A DNA stretch of 64,000 bases. Origin: Sipunculus nudus. Taxonomy: Eukaryota; Annelida; Sipuncula; Golfingiida; Sipunculidae. The position numbers and the translations under genes were made by a program. The DNA is taken from positions 35,978,019-36,042,018 of the forward strand of contig CM049306.1 in the NCBI GenBank assembly GCA_026874595.1, given 5' to 3'. Numbering within the stretch: position 1 is the stretch's first letter; every line of letters starts with the position of its first letter. The notes beneath the pieces are model-generated. The model was given only the letters and a program-made list of their open reading frames with translations, had not been told where the DNA came from and did not search any database. This document shows positions 59,006 through 64,000 of this stretch, piece after piece.

Positions 59006-59226
59006 TGATGTTATCTTATCCCTCTTTTCCTATCTTTGGAGTTTGTTTCCACGTCTCTGCTGATGTTATCCTGTTTCTGTGGTATTATCCTGATTCCTGT
59101 AATGTTTTCATTATGTAATATGGCATTGATTGGGTATACTATATTTAATGGATACTGCCTGTTGAGTTGCCTGTATTATGTATAAGAAAATACCTATTTG
59201 TATGAAGTATACCTGTATGTTTACAG

Positions 59227-59444
59227 GTATATGTTTGGTATTGCTGGAGCACCCTCAGTAGTTATGTTCGTTGGGATTCTCTTCATGCCAGAAAGTCCAA
59301 AGTGGTTGGTGAGCGGAGAAAAATATACAGAAGCAAGGGCGGCCCTATGTAAAATCAGGGGGGCAGAAAGTGACATAGAAGTAGAGTTACAAACAATCAT
59401 GGAGTCACAAAGGAAACTGCTAAAACAAGCAGAGTACCCTCAAG
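59227..59444 (+). CDS. HMIT-3 exon 3 (TM6, PESPKWL loop)
   Basis: One replacement from HMIT-2 (SREKY to SGEKY). The donor heads the same seven-unit junction minisatellite. Confidence 0.9.
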
Positions 59445-59644
59445 GTAAGAAAGTTAAACAGAGTACCCTCAAAGTACGCTGCTTAAACAATATAGAGTAT
59501 CCTCAAAGTAAGGTGGTTAAACATACCAAGGTACACTCAAGGTTAAGATTATTAAACAAAGTATCGCAAGGTAGGATGCTTTAACAGATTAGAACCCTCA
59601 AAGTAAGCTGCTCGTACAAGGACTGTGCCCTTGAGGTAATATGT
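59420..59644 (+). repeat. Minisatellite of the exon-3 donor junction, right arm
   Basis: Seven units as in the left arm, beginning in the last codons of HMIT-3 exon 3. Unit order and donor variants are the same. Confidence 0.88.
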
Positions 59645-60446
59645 TAAAACACTCGTCCCTCATAAAGAGTCCCCTCAAAATACGGGATACGTAAACATTG
59701 TATGATACGTATCCGTAAATATATCCGTAAGTTTAAAATATAAAAAAAAAATCCAGGACAGGACGTTTAAACATAAAGGACACTTGGTATTCTTGAGTTA
59801 AGTTAATATAAATCCCCTTAGACGGAAAAATCATTAAAATAACTCAAAGGTTGTGGTTTACACAAGTTACCCCTTGATTTAAGATACACTATTATGGTTC
59901 CGTGTGAAAGTAATCACAGTCTGTGTTTGTTAAGATCTACCGTAAAAAGACTGTGTGACCGATGTTCCGATCTTGTGCATGCGCGAGAACGTCCAAACAA
60001 GTGAAAGAAACACCAGAAAGGAAACACCAGTTGGGTGCTTGATAATCTTGATTTGTCAAATAACACGATAATAGCTTATTTGCACTCGTGTACAGGAGTG
60101 TGCAACACGATTTTAGAAAGAAATATTGGCAGACCCCATAATATTTTAAGATGATAACACTATGCACTGTGTATATTCATCACAACTGGTAAACTGGAGG
60201 TCCCTCACACGTCTTCTCAAGCGAATGGTGCCAAATGTAATTACCTCAATTTTCAGTTATTTGGCAAAACTCCGGCTCTTGTGTCAAAACCAAAATGACG
60301 CTATAGACGAGATGTTCAGTGAATCTTAAGTAAAATATAACAGACCAACTTACTTCAAATCTTATTTTAACTGCCGAAATAAAATTCATGAGATATCTTT
60401 TTTTTTGGCACATTCTTTTGTAATAGTCTTGTATTATAATTTACAG

Positions 60447-60558
60447 ACACGGTGTCTACGCTCCTCAGGATGTTCAGAACACACCACGTACTGAGAGATC
60501 TGGTTGTTGGATGCGGACTGCACGTGATCCAAATGTTCTCTGGGATCAACATAGTCCT
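60447..60558 (+). CDS. HMIT-3 exon 4 (TM7)
   Basis: 112 bases. It carries an acidic residue inside the helix (LRDLVVGCG against LRALVVGCG in HMIT-2), which would be unfavourable in a membrane segment. Confidence 0.88.
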
Positions 60559-61098
60559 GTAAGTTACATTACAATCGGTCACAGTTGGAGTGCATTCCAA
60601 CTAACTGGGGCGTAATGTTCGACAAATCGACCTATACCTAGACCTATCGGTCTAACAACCAATTACTGAACTTGTACATATTTACACAGCTATAGTGTTG
60701 TTCCGCCATTCTAGCCACACCTAGCGGTAACGATTTTTGTAAATATCCGGGGCATGCAAACATATTTTTTTTTTGGTCATAACTTCAGTAAAAAAAGCCA
60801 GTTACCTACCAAATTTAAATAGCCAGCCATTTCATATATTAAATGTATTGGTTTTTTTTTTCAAATATTTTATATATGAAATATAACAATTGATACGAAT
60901 ATTTAAAGTTATCCCACAAATGACCTCGTCAATACCACATACGGAACAAAATTCAAATTTGTTATTTCTGGTAAAACAAAACTAGACTGTTGAAGGATTA
61001 AACATGAAGCCCCAAAATGTTTCAGCATTACCCATTAATAAGACATAGGGAATAATAGGAATAAAAAGGTTTCAGTTATAAGCTTAAAGCTTAATCTG

Positions 61099-61208
<110 letters not shown>

Positions 61209-61510
61209 TTTTGATGTACAAATGCGGTTGGGATTAGTTGCATGTAGATAACAATTTTCTCATGAGGTGAATAACTTAACTTAGTTGATAACAACCAAAG
61301 GGAAAGAATAGTAAAACTACTGAGGTAAAAAAAACTCAGGGAAAATAAAAGAATTCCGTTATCAATGCTTTCATTTGAATCAATGGACGTCTAAACACGG
61401 ACGAGTCGAAACCGAGGCCTAATTTATAAATGGTTGTCAGACCAGGTTTTTCATTCTCCAGTTGGTTACATTTTATATTTATTATCTAAACCATATATTT
61501 GTGTTTTTAG

Positions 61511-61674
61511 ACCCTACGTCGCAACATTGGTGAAAATGTCCGGCGTGAGGGACTCGTCTGAAGCCATATGGCTGTCTGCCCTGGCCATGGGGGTAAAATT
61601 TGTTTTCACCTTTGTCGCACTTTATCTTGTTGAGAGGACCGGCAGAAAGGTTCTAACTGTTGCTAGTCTTATAG
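61511..61674 (+). CDS. HMIT-3 exon 5 (TM7 end, TM8)
   Basis: 164 bases. VERTGRKVL replaces VEKTGRKVL. Confidence 0.9.
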
Positions 61675-61975
61675 GTAATATGCCCATTTTTTTTTTTTTT
61701 TTGCGAAATGCAAATTGTTAAATAGTTATCCCGTATTGATTACTATATATAACAGTGCCATTTCAGCCTTGATCTCAATGCATGATAAAATATGGCATTC
61801 TTAGCAATTATAGATTGGAAAATGCGACCGTCTTTTTTTGTCACTGTGGTAAAGACAGGCAGTACTTGACAGGTTTTTTTTCATATGATTTCATGGGAAT
61901 ATTTTAAGCAATTAGCACCAAGTACTGGTGAGTGGTTAACAGTTTGCACATTATTAAGATTTCGGTCTGTTTCAG

Positions 61976-62093
61976 GTACGCTTATTAGTCTCTGTGTGCT
62001 TGCTGCGGCTTTCCAGTTGGCATTAATCAGCTCTGTAACAAATAACCGCAAGGCATCCTCTGCATTGTCGAATTCCACATGTGCACAATCTTT
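61976..62093 (+). CDS. HMIT-3 exon 6 (TM9)
   Basis: 118 bases. One conservative change (ASSALS). Confidence 0.9.
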
Positions 62094-62493
62094 GTAAGTC
62101 TGACACATTTCTAAAGGATTTTATTTAAAAAAGAGCTGGTTTGCGGCATTTACATTTACCTTCCGTTAATTGAATAAGAGTTCTAAAAGGTGATTTTTTT
62201 TATAATCGAGTTCAGAGAGCGGGATCCAAATCAGGGCGAAGCGTTTTAGTTATTGGCACCGCAAGTACGTGTCAGTGTCGTAAAAATGTTTTATTTATTG
62301 GCACAGCCAGTACATGTCAGTGTCGTACAAATGATTTATTTATAGTCACAACCAGTACGTGTCATTATCGTAAAAATGGTTTATTCATTGGCACAGCCCG
62401 TACGTTTCAATGTCGTAAAATGATTTTCACCCATCTCAGTATAAGAGTCATTGTAAAGAGCATTCACGAACCGACTAAACTTTCTGGTTTCAG

Positions 62494-62729
62494 TACCTGT
62501 GATGAGTGTATACAGAGCCAATCCTGTGGTTTTTGTTATCAAGAGACGAGTGTTTGGTCATCAGGAGGACTCTGTCTCCCATCGCACAGTAACCAAACCG
62601 CAGCCGTAATACCCCGTGGATCGGAGAAATCTGCATCGGGCTGGCTGTGGAGCTATGGCCACTGCCCTACACATTATACACAACTGACATTGGCCGGTCT
62701 TGTATTATTTTTTGCATCTTATGCCATTG
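62494..62729 (+). CDS. HMIT-3 exon 7 (cysteine-rich loop, TM10 start)
   Basis: 236 bases. The peptide is identical to HMIT-2 across the [13 protein letters not shown] region. Confidence 0.9.
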
Positions 62730-62928
62730 GTAAGCGTAAAAAAAATAATTAAACATATCACTATCAGGCATTTTAATAATTGTAAAAAAAGACGGGCTTA
62801 GTGAGGAAAACCATCTTGGCGAGTGTAAAAGCAGACAGATATGATAGTTCCCCTCCATCTTCCTGTTAGAGCAGTTCTATCGCTCCGCCGCAATGAGACA
62901 TTGCTTCGGCCACCACCCTCCGTTTGTG

Positions 62929-62929
<1 letters not shown>

Positions 62930-62998
<69 letters not shown>
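62930..62998. repeat. (AT)n microsatellite, right arm
   Basis: Mirror of 39831-39941 with a different length and structure. Confidence 0.95.
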
Positions 62999-63001
<3 letters not shown>

Positions 63002-63367
63002 CAGAAAGTAATAAACTGTGGATAAACTAATAACCCCCTCTGGATCCGCATTAAATGATATTCCACGTCAGATCAGTCAAGGCAATAGAGAGACCACTAT
63101 CACTGGTTTCAGACCCCCCCCCCTTCCGTACCCTGGGAACTGTCGGTCCATGTCGCTTCACGTATTTGAAAACATACCATTTAAAAGGCTTGTTAAATAA
63201 GTATGACGAGTGTAAGTGTAACAGAAAAAGCTTATTGCTAGTTCGCACAGGTAATTGAATTACAAAGCCGGTCGTAAAAGACGCTGGCGTTAATAACGTC
63301 TACCACTGTGTATAATGTTTAACCACCCTCAACGAACACAATGAATAAATAACAATCATTTTTGCAG

Positions 63368-63520
63368 GACTAAGCGCCATGCCCTGGACGATAAATTCAG
63401 AAATCTATCCACAGTGGGCGAGCAGCACAGGTAACGGCCTAGCTTCAGCCGTCCATTGGCTGACCACATTGCTCAGTGTATCAAGCTTTCTGTCATTAAC
63501 TAAAGTGCTCTCCAAACCCG
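63368..63520 (+). CDS. HMIT-3 exon 8 (TM10-TM11)
   Basis: 153 bases. Two replacements (TTLLS, LTKVL) in TM11. Donor CCCG/GTGAGT intact. Confidence 0.9.
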
Positions 63521-64000
63521 GTGAGTGTATTATTTCGCTCAGGAACATCAACTCTATTCAATTGTAAAGATTTGAATATTTTAATAAGCTACAGTTTAAA
63601 AATTACGAAAACCCTAAGGTCATAACAATTTCAAATATCGCCCTGCATTTTAACCGTTTAGAAAGCGTACATGTTAAACTATAATATTGATTCTTAGACT
63701 ACACACTTACAAACATGAACACCTAATATTATTTGCGGATTAGGGCGCGGTGATCCCTAAAGCCGTCCCCCGGCATCTGCTTGGAAGGTATGGGTCTAAT
63801 AGCCGCCTAACTCATAGGTTCCAGCCTTGAGATTGTCCTCGGGAGTTATTCCTTTTGTATTGCCTTGCACTTATCAAACTTGGACCTCGCACAAATATCG
63901 TAATCGCTCATTGAGGCAGCCATTTGGCTTACAGATTTAAAATTAAATGTCACATGTGGAACGTCGGAATGAAGGTTATACCGCGTGTACCGAGCGATTG

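Overview
This is nuclear DNA from an animal. Coding capacity is split into short exons with GT/AG borders and matched phases. The rest is AT-rich intron and intergenic sequence full of decayed eukaryotic mobile elements: Ty3/gypsy, non-LTR, Penelope-like, Helitron, a TRIM-like element, foldback elements and microsatellites. The mix suggests a lophotrochozoan, most likely a bivalve or other mollusc; this is inferred from element flavour only. No bacterial-style gene is present.

Layout. 1-2808: 3' end of a broken Ty3/gypsy element with a candidate 3' LTR. 3220-3705: non-LTR reverse transcriptase relic. 5513-6362: foldback element with a 416-bp TRIM-like element nested in it. 7129-26872: palindrome 1, with a left arm at 7129-14520, a non-homologous spacer of about 3.3 kb, and a right arm at 17806-26872 that carries an extra 1.9 kb. 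27193-35629 (+): HMIT-1, a broken gene of the SLC2A13 / proton myo-inositol cotransporter type. 37809-51498 (-): HMIT-2, a complete-looking nine-exon gene of the same family. 38832-51206 and 52602-64000: the arms of palindrome 2, which duplicates HMIT-2 head to head as HMIT-3 (+). HMIT-3 is cut inside its first membrane-segment exon and runs off the window before its last exon. The 1.4-kb centre of palindrome 2 holds the end of a Penelope-like element (GIY-YIG domain) followed by what reads as a complete type I hammerhead ribozyme.

The three HMIT copies share exon boundaries and phases. HMIT-2 keeps all twelve expected membrane segments and encodes roughly 580-594 residues, close to vertebrate HMIT. 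HMIT-1 has lost its 5' exons near the edge of palindrome 1, lost the TM7 exon, and carries several frame lesions. HMIT-3 nearly equals HMIT-2 but lacks TM1. Two members of the family carry short tandem repeats made from their own splice junctions: a donor junction in HMIT-2/3 and an acceptor junction in HMIT-1. The most interesting items are these splice-junction minisatellites, the hammerhead/Penelope fragment at a palindrome centre, the TRIM with a tRNA-like LTR, and the two adjacent large palindromes whose breakpoints cut HMIT paralogues.
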